Notes: generated by a model from the letters alone, not told the origin. A DNA stretch of 64,000 nucleotides from Sphingobacterium faecium (GCF_003054045.1 NZ_QBKH01000002.1:496001-560000), one strand, 5' to 3'. Shown: positions 44,808 to 54,682, counted from the stretch's first letter. Program-made: numbers and translations.

Positions 44808-44889
44808 TTTTTTAGTATCAATTAATTGTTTTTTTTGATTAAAAATTAGAAAATGTTGATTTTTTTTTGTCTCTATTCAAAATGTGCTT

Positions 44890-44903
44890 ACACAATCGAT
44901 TGA
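44890..44903. promoter_or_regulatory. Palindromic operator candidate (LacI type), copy 2
   Basis: On the minus strand this reads TCAATCGATTGTGT, identical over 14 bases to 6290-6303. It lies 83 bases upstream of the MFS start codon. The core CAATCGATTG is a perfect 10-bp palindrome. Confidence 0.55.
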
Positions 44904-45016
44904 TATTGGTTTATAATAAAAAATCAACTCTTTTCATTACAAGACTAATTAAATAAATTCAATATTGGAAATAAAAAAGGGGGGATTTTGAGATTATTTA
45001 GTAATATTTTCAATAG

Positions 45017-45055
45017 AAAAAGGGAGTGCCATGCCTAGTATGAACCTCCCTTTTT
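45017..45055 (-). terminator. Terminator of the kinase-DinB-hotdog operon
   Basis: AAAAAGGGAG (45017-45026) pairs with CTCCCTTTTT (45046-45055) around a 19-base loop; both edges carry A/T runs. It lies about 80 bases past the hotdog stop. Confidence 0.7.
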
Positions 45056-45137
45056 TAAAACCGTATTAGCAAACCAAATTCAGTTGGTTTTCTTTATACC
45101 AAGACAACTGAAGATGTCATTTGTTTTTAAAATAAAA

Positions 45138-45563
45138 TTATTTTGGTATAATGGCAACCGTTAATCTGGATATACAATTGAGATTTCCAGATTCATCTGA
45201 GATGCGAACATCCCAAATATGTGTTTGCTTACCAATATGTACAGCAGTACAAACAGCTGTTACGAATCCTGTTGCTACCGGACGTAAGTGATTGGCATTA
45301 ATTTCGAGTCCAACTCCCTTTTGTATATTGGGATCAAGAATTAGGTTAGAAGCGATACTACCGATAGATTCTGCCAATACTACAGAAGCTCCTCCATGTA
45401 AAATTCCAAATGGTTGTCTTGTCTTATTATTGACAGGCATTGTTGCTGTAATTGAATTATCGTCAATCGCTACAGCCTTAATTTCAAGCAATCCTGTCAT
45501 ATATTGATCAAGGATACTATTTATTTGCTCAGTGCTGTAATTCTGAAACCAGATCATGGACAT
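45138..45563 (-). CDS. PaaI/YdiI-type hotdog thioesterase
   Basis: A 141-aa single-hotdog acyl-CoA thioesterase. The family motif PFGILHGGASVVLAESIGS (about 53-71) carries the HGG turn and the catalytic Glu, as in YdiI/MenI-type aryl-CoA hydrolases. It could act on DHNA-CoA in menaquinone synthesis or on phenylacetyl-CoA-type substrates; nothing nearby decides. Two ATG codons (45563 and 45557) are possible starts; either overlaps the end of the DinB gene, so translation is probably coupled. Confidence 0.88.
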   Translation of the reverse strand: MSMIWFQNYSTEQINSILDQYMTGLLEIKAVAIDDNSITATMPVNNKTRQPFGILHGGASVVLAESIGSIASNLILDPNIQKGVGLEINANHLRPVATGFVTAVCTAVHIGKQTHIWDVRISDESGNLNCISRLTVAIIPK

Positions 45564-46077
45564 TGTTGGAATTAAAATAACGTTCTTGAATGATGATGCG
45601 GTGGTGATTTAAATGTCCTGCAATAACATATAATAAAGCTTTGACACTTGTCAGTCTTTCTGATGCCATTCCTTTTCTTTCCAATTCCGGTTCACTGAAA
45701 TTTTCAAAAAGAAACATATTTGCTTTTCTGAGATGTACAAATTCTTTACTTAAGGAGGCTAATGTACGTTCGCTATATCTGGAGTTTTGGATAAAATATT
45801 CTTGATCATATCCTAAAAGTTCTTTCATATCATTTCGAGAAAACCTCAGAGCACGATAAGCCATGATCCGTTCGTTATCCAAAATATGTCCTATAACTTC
45901 TTTGATTGACCATTTATCTTCAGCATAACGATAATCGCCTTTTTCTTCGGGGATGGTATCGAGGAACGCTGGAAAAGATAAAATTTGTTCTTCCAGTACT
46001 TCCATGACATCGCCGACTACGGTCTCAATGTACGTGGAATACACCGCTGGGTATTCATCAGATTTCAGTGGGTTCAT
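45529..46077 (-). CDS. DinB-family putative metal-dependent hydrolase
   Basis: A 182-aa four-helix-bundle protein of the DinB/YfiT type. The expected metal histidines are seen in EVIGHILDNER and in VIAGHLNHHRIIIQERY. Family members include thiol transferases of low-molecular-weight thiol (bacillithiol-like) chemistry, but the role here is unknown. It overlaps the histidine kinase upstream by 20 bases and the hotdog gene downstream by about 30 bases, a tight three-gene operon. Confidence 0.88.
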   Translation of the reverse strand: MNPLKSDEYPAVYSTYIETVVGDVMEVLEEQILSFPAFLDTIPEEKGDYRYAEDKWSIKEVIGHILDNERIMAYRALRFSRNDMKELLGYDQEYFIQNSRYSERTLASLSKEFVHLRKANMFLFENFSEPELERKGMASERLTSVKALLYVIAGHLNHHRIIIQERYFNSNNVHDLVSELQH

Positions 46078-47287
46078 ATGTTAGATTACTTTTTAATATT
46101 ATTCTAAATGTTGTTCCTTTACCAATTTCAGAATCTTTTACAAAAATATGTCCTTGGTGATAATGTACCATTCTTTTGGTTAGACTCAGTCCCAATCCCC
46201 ACCCGCGCTTACGAGTAGTAAAACCTGGTTGAAATACCGTTTCAAAATTTGATCTTGGAATTCCTTTTCCTGTATCACTAATGTCAATAAAAATTTCCTC
46301 TTTCGCAATATTTTCAGATATTTTAACAGTTATTTTACCTTCTGATGCAATTGCATTAACTGCATTTTTTAATAAATTTTCAATAATCCAATCAAATAAA
46401 GGGATATTGAGTTTTGCTTCAACATGTTTATCTCCTACAAGTTCGAAGATAATTTTATCACTTGTTCTTACTTTAAAATACCGAATATAGGATGCAATCA
46501 CTTCATACACATTGGCATTGTGAAGGACAGGTGTTGACCCAATTTTAGAGAATCGATCTGCAACGATTTCGAGTCGCTTGATGTCATTTTCCATTTCGTT
46601 CAAGGTTTCATCATCCTCTGCATCAAATTTTAATTTAATGAGTTCTACCCAACCCATCAATGAAGATATTGGAGTCCCTAACTGATGGGCGGCTTCTTTG
46701 GTTAATCCCACCCAAACGAGATTTTGTTCTGATTTCCGAATAGAGTTGAATACGGTATAACCAATAATCAGAAAAATGGCAATCAATGATAGTTGGATAT
46801 AAGGAAATACTCTGAGCTGTTGAAGAAACCATGAATCTTTGTAATAAACCATCCATTTTGCTCCATTATCTAATTTCAAAATAATGGGTGTATGGCTCTT
46901 TTTCATGAAATTCAGCTGCTTCTCAAAGTAATGAGGATCGTATTCCAAATGATGATTTGTACTGTCTTTTGTCGTTGCCTTGATATTGGTTTTAGTAGAA
47001 TCTAAATCTCTCCAGAAAACAATATTTTCTTTTTCATCTGTGATGATTGCTGGAACAGCGAGGCTATCTCTTACCGAGTAGACAAACGTAATAAATTCAT
47101 CATCGACATCAGGCATTGTCATAATGCTTTTTGTACTCATAGCCCACACTTCTGCTTTTGTACGCTCTACTTTAGATAGATTTTTGACCAGATAGTTGGT
47201 ATACAAAAGAGAGGCCGCTGCAATAATTGCCGCGAATATAAGTAAGAAAAATTTCCAACGTTGTTGATTGTATTGATACGGATTCAT
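46058..47287 (-). CDS. Sensor histidine kinase without an adjacent response regulator
   Basis: A 409-aa membrane kinase. Two TM helices (about 14-34 and 162-184 from the ATG) enclose a periplasmic sensor domain of roughly 125 residues; then comes the dimerisation helix with the phospho-acceptor His201 in EAAHQLGTPISSL, the N-box NLLKNAVNAI, the G-box DTGKGIP and GWGLGLSLTKRM. The start is the ATG at 47287 (MNPYQYNQQR); the open frame runs to a TTG at 47317, which is less likely. No response regulator is encoded nearby, so its partner is elsewhere. First gene of an overlapping operon with DinB and hotdog genes. Confidence 0.9.
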   Translation of the reverse strand: MNPYQYNQQRWKFFLLIFAAIIAAASLLYTNYLVKNLSKVERTKAEVWAMSTKSIMTMPDVDDEFITFVYSVRDSLAVPAIITDEKENIVFWRDLDSTKTNIKATTKDSTNHHLEYDPHYFEKQLNFMKKSHTPIILKLDNGAKWMVYYKDSWFLQQLRVFPYIQLSLIAIFLIIGYTVFNSIRKSEQNLVWVGLTKEAAHQLGTPISSLMGWVELIKLKFDAEDDETLNEMENDIKRLEIVADRFSKIGSTPVLHNANVYEVIASYIRYFKVRTSDKIIFELVGDKHVEAKLNIPLFDWIIENLLKNAVNAIASEGKITVKISENIAKEEIFIDISDTGKGIPRSNFETVFQPGFTTRKRGWGLGLSLTKRMVHYHQGHIFVKDSEIGKGTTFRIILKSNLTYEPTEI

Positions 47288-47417
47288 ATAAGCCAATGAG
47301 GAATCTTGTTGTTGCAAATTAAGGAATTAATTGAAATTAATCTTTGTCGGCAACATATATCTAATGATAAACTGTCAGTTTTGTTATTTTATTGTGGTTA
47401 TCAAGGTTATAGTTTCA

Positions 47418-47445
47418 TTGAAATGAAAATTTTGTGGTAATTTTG
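47418..47445 (+). promoter_or_regulatory. Candidate gltX promoter, very close to the ATG
   Basis: TTG (47418-47420), 17-base spacer, TAATTTTG (47438-47445), an exact TAnnTTTG. The start codon begins only 5 bases after the box, which would give an almost leaderless mRNA. Confidence 0.5.
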
Positions 47446-47449
47446 TGTC

Positions 47450-48976
47450 ATGAGTTCTGAAAGAAAAGTAAGGGTGCGCTTTGCACCAAGTCCTACAGGT
47501 GGGTTACACCTTGGAGGAGTTCGTACAGCTTTATTTAATTATTTGTACGCACGCAAACATCAAGGTGATTTTATTTTGCGTGTTGAAGATACAGACCAGA
47601 CACGTTTTGTTGCTGGAGCAGAAGAATATATTAATGAGTGTTTAGCTTGGTGTGGTTTGACGCCAGACGAGAGTCCACTAAAGGGGGGAACTTTTGGACC
47701 GTATCGTCAAAGTGAACGTAAACCTTCTTATCGTCAATTTGCTGAGCAATTAATCGAGAAAGGATATGCCTATTATGCTTTTGATACAGCAGCGGAGCTT
47801 GAGGAACAACGGAAAGATCAACCAAATTTTCGTTATAGCCAAGAGAATAGATTAAATTTAAGAAATTCATTAAGCCTTTCGAAGGAGGAAACTCAAGAGT
47901 TGCTGTTAGCCGGTATTCCACATACTATTCGTATTAAAGTTCCTACTGATGAAACAGTTTCTTTTACAGATATGATTCGTGGTCAAGTGAGTTTTGATAC
48001 AAATCTGATTGATGATAAGGTATTATTAAAAGCTGATGGTATGCCTACCTATCACTTAGCAGTTGTTGTTGATGATAAAGCGATGGAGATTTCTCATGTT
48101 TTTCGTGGCGAAGAATGGTTGCCTTCGGCTCCAATACATATTCTGCTTTGGGAATATTTAGGATGGAATGAACATATGCCTAAATGGGCACATTTGCCTC
48201 TAATTTTAAAACCTGATGGAAATGGTAAATTGAGTAAACGCGATGGAGATCGATTAGGATTTCCAGTGTATGCCATGAATTGGAAAGATACTCAATCTGA
48301 TACAATGACAAAAGGATTTCGCGAAATGGGATTTTTACCAGAAGCTTTTGTCAACATGTTGGGGGTACTTGGATGGAACGATGGAACTGAGAAGGAACTT
48401 TTCTCATTAGAGGAATTGATTGAAAAGTTCTCGGTTGAGCGTATTAGCAAAGCTGGGGCTAAATTTGACTTTGAAAAAGCTAAATGGTTCAATCATGAAT
48501 GGATAAAGAAAACATCAAATGAAGCTTTACTACCGCAGATTAAAGATGTATTGGCAACACATAAAGTTGAAAATGTTTCGGATCACTATATTTCCGAAGT
48601 TTTGAGCACTGTGAAAGAACGCTTAACCTTTATTTCTGATTTTTGGGAGCAAGCATCATTTTTCTTTGTACAGCCTGATAATTATGATTTAACAGCTGTC
48701 AAGCCGAAGTGGTCTGTGGAGAAAATGTCTTTCTTTCAGGAAGTTAATGTCGAATTTTCTAAATTTGACTCTTGGGATGCTTCAGCTTTGGAGACATTCT
48801 TTAAAGGGGCAATTCAGGCATCAGGAATGAAAATGGGGGAACTGATGATGCCTTTCCGAATTATGTTGGTCGGAGGTAAATTTGGACCAGATGTATTCCA
48901 AATTGTTTCATTGTTAGGAAAAGAAGAGGTTATTGCTCGTGTTGATAAAGCGCTTATCGCTTTTTCTGCGGAGTAA
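47450..48976 (+). CDS. gltX: Glutamyl-tRNA synthetase
   Basis: A 508-aa class I synthetase that charges tRNA-Glu. The HIGH-type signature is FAPSPTGGLHLGGVRTALFNYLYAR near residue 11, the KMSKS-type loop is KLSKRDGDR at about 263, and the GRF.VRVEDTDQTR stretch binds glutamate and tRNA. The C-terminal helical domain is complete. The ATG at 47450 must be the start because conserved residues begin at codon 7. A large hairpin terminator follows. Confidence 0.96.
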   Translation: MSSERKVRVRFAPSPTGGLHLGGVRTALFNYLYARKHQGDFILRVEDTDQTRFVAGAEEYINECLAWCGLTPDESPLKGGTFGPYRQSERKPSYRQFAEQLIEKGYAYYAFDTAAELEEQRKDQPNFRYSQENRLNLRNSLSLSKEETQELLLAGIPHTIRIKVPTDETVSFTDMIRGQVSFDTNLIDDKVLLKADGMPTYHLAVVVDDKAMEISHVFRGEEWLPSAPIHILLWEYLGWNEHMPKWAHLPLILKPDGNGKLSKRDGDRLGFPVYAMNWKDTQSDTMTKGFREMGFLPEAFVNMLGVLGWNDGTEKELFSLEELIEKFSVERISKAGAKFDFEKAKWFNHEWIKKTSNEALLPQIKDVLATHKVENVSDHYISEVLSTVKERLTFISDFWEQASFFFVQPDNYDLTAVKPKWSVEKMSFFQEVNVEFSKFDSWDASALETFFKGAIQASGMKMGELMMPFRIMLVGGKFGPDVFQIVSLLGKEEVIARVDKALIAFSAE

Positions 48977-48990
48977 TGATCTTATATAAG

Positions 48991-49035
48991 TTAAAGCAGG
49001 AAGCTCTATGCATTGCATAGGGCTTCCTGCTTTAA
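48991..49035. terminator. Long bidirectional terminator
   Basis: TTAAAGCAGGAAGC (48991-49004) pairs with GCTTCCTGCTTTAA (49022-49035), with an inner stem around an ATT loop. It separates converging gltX and the SNF2 gene. Confidence 0.9.
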
Positions 49036-49038
49036 ATA

Positions 49039-51924
49039 CTAACCGAGAAGTTCTTGTATGTCTTCTGCGGATAGTGATTTGATAAAACTTTCTTCAGTTG
49101 TGATTAGACTTTGAGCAATAGAACGTTTTCTATTTTGCATCGCAAGTATTTTTTCTTCAACAGTATCTTTAGATATGAATTTATAGATAAAAACATTCTT
49201 GGTTTGTCCAATACGATGAGATCTATCTACAGCCTGTTGTTCTACAGCTGGATTCCACCAAGGATCTAGAATAAATACATAATCGGCTTCAATAAGATTG
49301 AGACCAACACCACCTGCTTTGATGGATATTAAAAAGAGTTTGGTATCTTCATCTTCTCTAAACTGACTTACAGCCTCATCTCTATTTTTAGTACTTCCAT
49401 CTAAATAAGCGTAATTGATATTCTTTTTATCAAAATAGCTTCTGAAAATATTCAGTTGTTTTACAAACTGAGAAAATATTAATACTTTATTCCCATTTTG
49501 CAACACTTTTTCCAGTGTTTCAATAACCGTGTCAAATTTTCCTGAATTGCCAGTATAATCTTGATCAACCATTTTTGGATGGTTGGCCAGTTGTCGTAAT
49601 TTGATTAAACCTTGTAATAATGCAATTTGGTTAGATTTTGCTTTTCCTGCAAGTTGATTATCTAAAATTGCATTACGATACTCGGATTTTATTTTTTCAT
49701 ACAGTTCATGCTGTTTTTCAGACATTTCACAGTAAAGTACTTGCTCCGTTTTTGGTGGTAATTCTGTTGCAACCTGATCTTTAGTTCGACGCAAGATAAA
49801 AGGTTTGACGATCGTTTGGAGTCTTTTCGCTTTATCTTCATCTTTTTTCTTTTCAATAGGCTGAACAAATTCCTTTTGAAAATAGGTGTAACTACCCAAA
49901 AGACCTGGATTTGTAAAATGCATCTGTGTCCATAGATCAGAAACCGAGTTTTCTACAGGAGTTCCGCTTAACGCGAGTTTATGTTGACTTTTTAAGCTTT
50001 TAATTGCCTTGAAAGATTTTGACGTTGGATTTTTTATATTTTGACTTTCATCTAGAATGATGTAGTTAAAATAAAATTGATTTAAGAATTCCTCATCAAT
50101 ACGCGTAATACCATAGGTGGTAATGACCAAATCATAAGAGGTGAGTAATTCAGGATTTTTTATTCTATTATTACCTGTATGCAGATAAATCTGTAGATCA
50201 GGAGCAAATTTGTTTGCCTCATTCTGCCAGTTATATATAAGTGAAGTTGGTAATATCAAAAGTGAAGTTTTAACAGCATTTTTTGTTGTCAGTGTTTCTT
50301 TTTGACGTTGTAATAGCGCTAAAGTTTGGATCGTTTTCCCGAGACCCATGTCATCAGCAAGGCATCCTCCAAACTTATATTGTTGTAGAAAATTGAACCA
50401 ATTATAGCCTGCTTGTTGATAGGGACGTAGTTGTCCTAAGAAATTTTTCGGTAAAGGAGCATCCGCAATTTCTTCAAATTCAGCCAATTTTTTTAATTTG
50501 CGACTGAAGGTAAGTTCTGTGTGCTCACTAATTTCCAACAGTAGACCGAGATGAATTTTATTTAATTTTAATTCATTCTTATCCTTCGAAAATTGAAATA
50601 AATGATTGTATTGCGCAAACCACTCTTCGGGGATCATCGCTATCTCTCCATTTGGCAAAGTAAATTCTTTGATATTGTGGAGAATGTGATGTCTCAATTG
50701 AATAAAAGGAATTTCAAAAGGACCAAATTTAGCAATTGCTTTAATATCAAACCAGTCATTGTCTTCATTGATTGAAATATCAATAGAAGTCTGACCAATG
50801 AAAAATCTTTTTTCAGCTAGATCTTGTATGATTTCAAAGCCCTTTTCTTTCAAAACCGTATCATTTTGACTTATCCAGTCAAAAATCGATGATCGTTTTC
50901 CAAGTAATTCTTTTGGTACTAAATCATTTGAATATTGGTGGGTTCTCTCTAGCCCAAGATCAGTTATAATCTGTGTTTGTTTTTCTTCCCAGACAATAGA
51001 TCGCTTGATACGGTGGAAGGTATAAAGATCCTCTTCTTCATTGTACTCCATCCGTACATTGACTTTATTGTCTTTACCTGAAGAAAATATATAAGGCCCA
51101 TATTGAAATTGTAATTGTACATGATAATCGCCTTCTTCATGATAATTTAACTTCAATATTGGATTGGCATTATGTTGATGGTTTTTTATTTCAAAACCTT
51201 CTGCATAGACGTGATACTTTTCTATTAAGCTACACACAAATGTTTCAAAATATTTTTTTTCTGTACTTCGCGATACAGATATGAATCTTTTGTTTAAAAA
51301 TGGGCTCAATTTCTTTCCTTCTAATTGTTGATCGAAGTGAAAGAGTGTATTGTTCAGCAACATCCAAGCTTGTTCATTGACGATTACTTGAGCATTCTTG
51401 AACATGAACTCCATGCGATGGTCTTCATACTTAATGGTTGGAAAATACCGTGTTTCTTCTTCTGTTCTTCTAAAATGAAAGAGGACAGAAGCAGGCTGAG
51501 GAGCAATTTGAACTTTTTGATCAGCGGGATAACCATCTTTGCTCATTAAGAAAATCGGTTTTTCTCCTACAATTCCAAAAAATTGAATAAGTACTTGATC
51601 AATTTTTGTTCTCAAGACTTCATATAGATTTTTATCAAATACTTTTGAAAAGAAATCAACGGGTCTAATAACTTTGTTATGATGTTTTTTAATAAGGCTC
51701 GTTTGCTCAATCTGGTCAAGTAATCGAATTAATTTATAATCCAATTCGTCAACAGCTTGGGCATATTCATTTACCGTATTGCTAAATACACGTTTATATC
51801 GAAGTGAGTATGATCCATTGGGATTTAATTTGACCGCATGTGGCTCTATTAAATAACCCAAATAGGGATGTTCACAGATGGAATAAACAATTCGGTGTGA
51901 TGAAGATAACTTTGTTTGTTGCAT
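49039..51924 (-). CDS. SNF2/RapA-type DEAD-box helicase
   Basis: A 961-aa superfamily 2 ATPase. The first about 480 residues match nothing I recognise and are rich in charged and aromatic residues. The motor follows: Walker A in ADDMGLGKTIQT (near residue 523), Walker B as LDESQNIKN, motif III in LSGTPVENSVSDLW, and the second RecA lobe with LIFSQFVKQL, GGVGLNLIEAD and the arginine-finger motif QAVDRSHRIGQ. Such enzymes shift proteins or RNA polymerase on DNA. Because it stands alone with no nuclease, methylase or other defence gene beside it, a housekeeping role is more likely than defence. Confidence 0.92.
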   Translation of the reverse strand: MQQTKLSSSHRIVYSICEHPYLGYLIEPHAVKLNPNGSYSLRYKRVFSNTVNEYAQAVDELDYKLIRLLDQIEQTSLIKKHHNKVIRPVDFFSKVFDKNLYEVLRTKIDQVLIQFFGIVGEKPIFLMSKDGYPADQKVQIAPQPASVLFHFRRTEEETRYFPTIKYEDHRMEFMFKNAQVIVNEQAWMLLNNTLFHFDQQLEGKKLSPFLNKRFISVSRSTEKKYFETFVCSLIEKYHVYAEGFEIKNHQHNANPILKLNYHEEGDYHVQLQFQYGPYIFSSGKDNKVNVRMEYNEEEDLYTFHRIKRSIVWEEKQTQIITDLGLERTHQYSNDLVPKELLGKRSSIFDWISQNDTVLKEKGFEIIQDLAEKRFFIGQTSIDISINEDNDWFDIKAIAKFGPFEIPFIQLRHHILHNIKEFTLPNGEIAMIPEEWFAQYNHLFQFSKDKNELKLNKIHLGLLLEISEHTELTFSRKLKKLAEFEEIADAPLPKNFLGQLRPYQQAGYNWFNFLQQYKFGGCLADDMGLGKTIQTLALLQRQKETLTTKNAVKTSLLILPTSLIYNWQNEANKFAPDLQIYLHTGNNRIKNPELLTSYDLVITTYGITRIDEEFLNQFYFNYIILDESQNIKNPTSKSFKAIKSLKSQHKLALSGTPVENSVSDLWTQMHFTNPGLLGSYTYFQKEFVQPIEKKKDEDKAKRLQTIVKPFILRRTKDQVATELPPKTEQVLYCEMSEKQHELYEKIKSEYRNAILDNQLAGKAKSNQIALLQGLIKLRQLANHPKMVDQDYTGNSGKFDTVIETLEKVLQNGNKVLIFSQFVKQLNIFRSYFDKKNINYAYLDGSTKNRDEAVSQFREDEDTKLFLISIKAGGVGLNLIEADYVFILDPWWNPAVEQQAVDRSHRIGQTKNVFIYKFISKDTVEEKILAMQNRKRSIAQSLITTEESFIKSLSAEDIQELLG

Positions 51925-52009
51925 TAAATATATTCGTACCCTCTAAAAAGGTTTCTAATATACAGATTAATCTATATGATGTGGCTAATATTTGTTAATA
52001 ATTTATACT

Positions 52010-52046
52010 GAATGAATATAAATAGAGATTTTGTTTATGTTCATTC
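52010..52046 (-). terminator. Hairpin downstream of dapF
   Basis: GAATGAATATAAA (52010-52022) pairs with TTTATGTTCATTC (52034-52046), one G-U pair, 11-base loop. It lies 42 bases past the dapF stop. There is no strong U-run, so it is a weak candidate. Confidence 0.45.
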
Positions 52047-52088
52047 TGTGATATTGATTTTGATGCAGTTACAATTGTAATCCTCGAA

Positions 52089-52871
52089 TTAAATCGTTCC
52101 CTCAAAAACAAACGTGGCAGGGCCTTTTAAGTAAACTTCAGTAAAAGAGAAACCTTCTTTAAAAAATGAGATGTATAATTGACCACCTAAAACACGAATT
52201 GGAATGGTTATCTGCCCATTTCTATTTTCATGCAATGCTATTGTCATGGCAGCGGCAGTTGCTCCTGTACCACAAGCAAATGTTTCATCTTCTACTCCTC
52301 TTTCAAATGTACGTAAGAAATAACCCGATTCGCCTTCTTTTTCAATAAAATTAACATTAATGCCTGCTTCTCTATATGTTGCATTATTACGAATTGTATA
52401 ACCAGCGTTGAAAACATCTAGGTCAGAAAGGTTATTTTCGAAGGTAATATAGTGAGGTGAGCCTGTATTGATGACATAAGCATCTCCATCACGATTTATT
52501 TCATTAACATCAATCATTTGAAGGTCAATTAATTGATCGTTTAAGTTAGCTTTGTGAATACCATCAACTGCCAAAAAGGCAGTGTTGTCATGAATTAGCC
52601 CTAGGTCTCTTGCAAAAGCAACAATACAACGTCCTCCATTACCGCACATTGTGCCTGCTCTTCCATCGGCATTGTAATAAATCATCTCAAAATCAAAGTT
52701 TTCTTTCTCCTGTAATAACATGAGACCATCTGCACCAATACCAAATCTTCGGTCACAAAGCTTATGGATTAAATCTTCGTTTTTACTATCGAAATGCAGG
52801 TTTCTATTGTCGATAAGAATGAAGTCATTGCCAGCGCCTTGATATTTTGAAAATTTAATTTTTGATTCCAT
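52089..52871 (-). CDS. dapF: Diaminopimelate epimerase
   Basis: A 260-aa PLP-independent racemase converting LL- to meso-diaminopimelate for lysine and peptidoglycan. Both catalytic cysteines are present, in MCGNGGRCIVAF and in ETFACGTGATAAAM. The start FSKYQGAGNDFILIDNR is the canonical N-terminus. TAATTTTG just upstream is a good -7 box. It works two steps after DapB (36.8 kb) in most versions of the pathway. Confidence 0.96.
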   Translation of the reverse strand: MESKIKFSKYQGAGNDFILIDNRNLHFDSKNEDLIHKLCDRRFGIGADGLMLLQEKENFDFEMIYYNADGRAGTMCGNGGRCIVAFARDLGLIHDNTAFLAVDGIHKANLNDQLIDLQMIDVNEINRDGDAYVINTGSPHYITFENNLSDLDVFNAGYTIRNNATYREAGINVNFIEKEGESGYFLRTFERGVEDETFACGTGATAAAMTIALHENRNGQITIPIRVLGGQLYISFFKEGFSFTEVYLKGPATFVFEGTI

Positions 52872-52890
52872 TTTGCATGATTCTATCTAG

Positions 52891-52898
52891 CAAAATTA
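52891..52898 (-). promoter_or_regulatory. Candidate -7 box of dapF
   Basis: On the minus strand this reads TAATTTTG, an exact TAnnTTTG, 19 bases before the ATG. No TTG was found at a suitable distance upstream. Confidence 0.4.
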
Positions 52899-53114
52899 AC
52901 TTTTCTGTTACATATAACATAACGAAAGTTAAGTTTTGTTAAAACCATGTTTTAAGACTTCAATTAACATTTTTTAACGTGCCTAATTAGCAGAGAAATT
53001 TGAAATGGTATTACATTTGAAAAGGAACTAGTATATTTATGTAGAATAGTTTTTCGGGGTAAATATCGAGTTTAGAATATCATATTTAATAAAAAAATTT
53101 AGAAGCTATAGTTT

Positions 53115-54662
53115 ATGAACAAAGTAGGATTAACTTTATTAACAGCAGTCTTCGGAGGAGTCGTAGCCCTTGGTGGTTATAAGCTTTTTGAAAGTAAAAA
53201 GTTTGAAGGAATGTCTATCGAAGACAAACAAAAGGTATATTTTGCGAACAACCCCACTGGAGTGATTTCTTCAACAGGAAATCCAGATTTTACACAAGCA
53301 GCTGCGATTGTGTCTCCAGGTGTTGTTCATATCAAAACAACATATACAAGGCAATCATCTCAAGGGGGCGGTTCGGGCTCTCCATTTGACATGTTTGAAG
53401 AGTTTTTTGGAACACCACAAGGACGTGGCCGTCAGCAAAGACAGGCACAGCCTGTACAGGCTTCAGGTTCTGGAGTTATTATAACGGAAGACGGGTATAT
53501 CGTGACGAATAATCACGTTGTAGAAGATGCAGATAAAATTGAGGTGGTACTTACGGATAAACGTTCCTTTGAAGCTAAAGTAATTGGTCGTGATCCAAAT
53601 ACGGATTTAGCGCTTTTGAAAGTAACCGCTAAGGGTTTACCTGTCGTAAAATTAGGTAATTCCGATAATGTAAATATTGGAGAATGGGTATTAGCAGTAG
53701 GATATCCTTTGGGCTTACAATCCACAGTAACTGCAGGTATTGTGAGTGCTAAAGGTCGTCAAATTGGTATATTAGGAGAAAGCCAACAACAACCTCGTGG
53801 TTATGGAGGTCAAGAGCAGCCAATAGCTAATTCTTCAATAGAATCATTTATTCAAACAGATGCAGTTATCAATAGAGGTAATAGTGGTGGTGCACTTGTA
53901 AATGCTCAGGGAGAATTGATTGGTATTAATTCTGCTATTGCTTCTCCAACAGGAGTTTATGCTGGGTATGGATTTGCAATACCGGTAAATCTAGTTAAAA
54001 AGATCGTAGACGATTTTAAAGAATTTGGAAATGTGAAACGTGGATACATCGGTATTACTTTTACAGAAATTAATCCTGAATTAGCGAAAGAAAAAGGATT
54101 TACAGATGTCAATGGATTGTATGTTCAAGATGTTGTTAAAGGTGGTGCCGCTGAATCTGCGGGAATTCAGAAGGCAGATTTAATTACCAAAATTAATGGT
54201 AGAGTAATCACTTCTTCACCAGTTTTACAAGAAACTATTGGTCGATTACGTCCAGGAGATAAAGTGAAATTAACCTTCAAACGTGATGGCAAAGAGCGAG
54301 AAGTAACAGTAACTTTAAAGGGAGAAGAGGTTAATAAAGCTGCAGAAGGAGGAAAGTCAAGTAAAAGCGCTACTGAAATTTATAATAAATTAGGAGCTAG
54401 TTTCCTGCCTGCTTCTTCTGAAAAGAAAAAAGAATTAGGTGTTAATTCCGGTGTTGTGGTGACACAAATTAATAAAGGTGGAGTATTTGAATACTTTGGA
54501 GTCGAGAGAGGATTGGTGATTACTGAAGTGAATGGTGTACCTGTTAATAATGTTGACGAGATTGAAGCGGCATTAGCTAAAACAAAACGTAATATTGTTA
54601 GTTTAAAAGGTGTTCCAGAACGTGGAAGTACAGTAGTTATCAATGTTCCTATCGAATATTAA
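53115..54662 (+). CDS. Do/HtrA-family serine protease with two PDZ domains
   Basis: A 515-aa envelope quality-control protease. An uncleaved anchor or signal segment (about 5-22) is followed by a Gly/Gln-rich linker (80-115) and the trypsin-like domain, whose triad is His134 (TNNHVVEDA), Asp164 (NTDLALLK) and Ser257 (GNSGGALVN). Two PDZ domains follow (about 300-395 and 415-515). It binds and degrades unfolded envelope proteins. Start chosen at the ATG at 53115; 243 bases of non-coding sequence precede it, with no promoter match strong enough to list. Confidence 0.94.
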   Translation: MNKVGLTLLTAVFGGVVALGGYKLFESKKFEGMSIEDKQKVYFANNPTGVISSTGNPDFTQAAAIVSPGVVHIKTTYTRQSSQGGGSGSPFDMFEEFFGTPQGRGRQQRQAQPVQASGSGVIITEDGYIVTNNHVVEDADKIEVVLTDKRSFEAKVIGRDPNTDLALLKVTAKGLPVVKLGNSDNVNIGEWVLAVGYPLGLQSTVTAGIVSAKGRQIGILGESQQQPRGYGGQEQPIANSSIESFIQTDAVINRGNSGGALVNAQGELIGINSAIASPTGVYAGYGFAIPVNLVKKIVDDFKEFGNVKRGYIGITFTEINPELAKEKGFTDVNGLYVQDVVKGGAAESAGIQKADLITKINGRVITSSPVLQETIGRLRPGDKVKLTFKRDGKEREVTVTLKGEEVNKAAEGGKSSKSATEIYNKLGASFLPASSEKKKELGVNSGVVVTQINKGGVFEYFGVERGLVITEVNGVPVNNVDEIEAALAKTKRNIVSLKGVPERGSTVVINVPIEY

Positions 54663-54682
54663 ACATATTTAGGTTGGTTATG

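Larger units (their letters stand above)
44808..45137. other. 330-base gap between MFS gene and hotdog gene
   Basis: No gene is visible. It holds the 5' region of the MFS-GH123 unit, including the palindromic element, and the terminator of the hotdog/DinB/kinase operon. A GGGGGG run near 44980-44985 is unusual for this AT-rich sequence, but no structure was found around it. Confidence 0.6.

Noticed and set aside
47288..47317. Longer histidine kinase from TTG 47317
   Set aside because: The ATG at 47287 gives the usual short cytosolic tail before the first TM helix; nothing supports the extension.
49039..51924. SNF2 helicase as part of a phage-defence system
   Set aside because: No nuclease, methyltransferase, DUF1998 or phospholipase gene is adjacent; neighbours are gltX and dapF.
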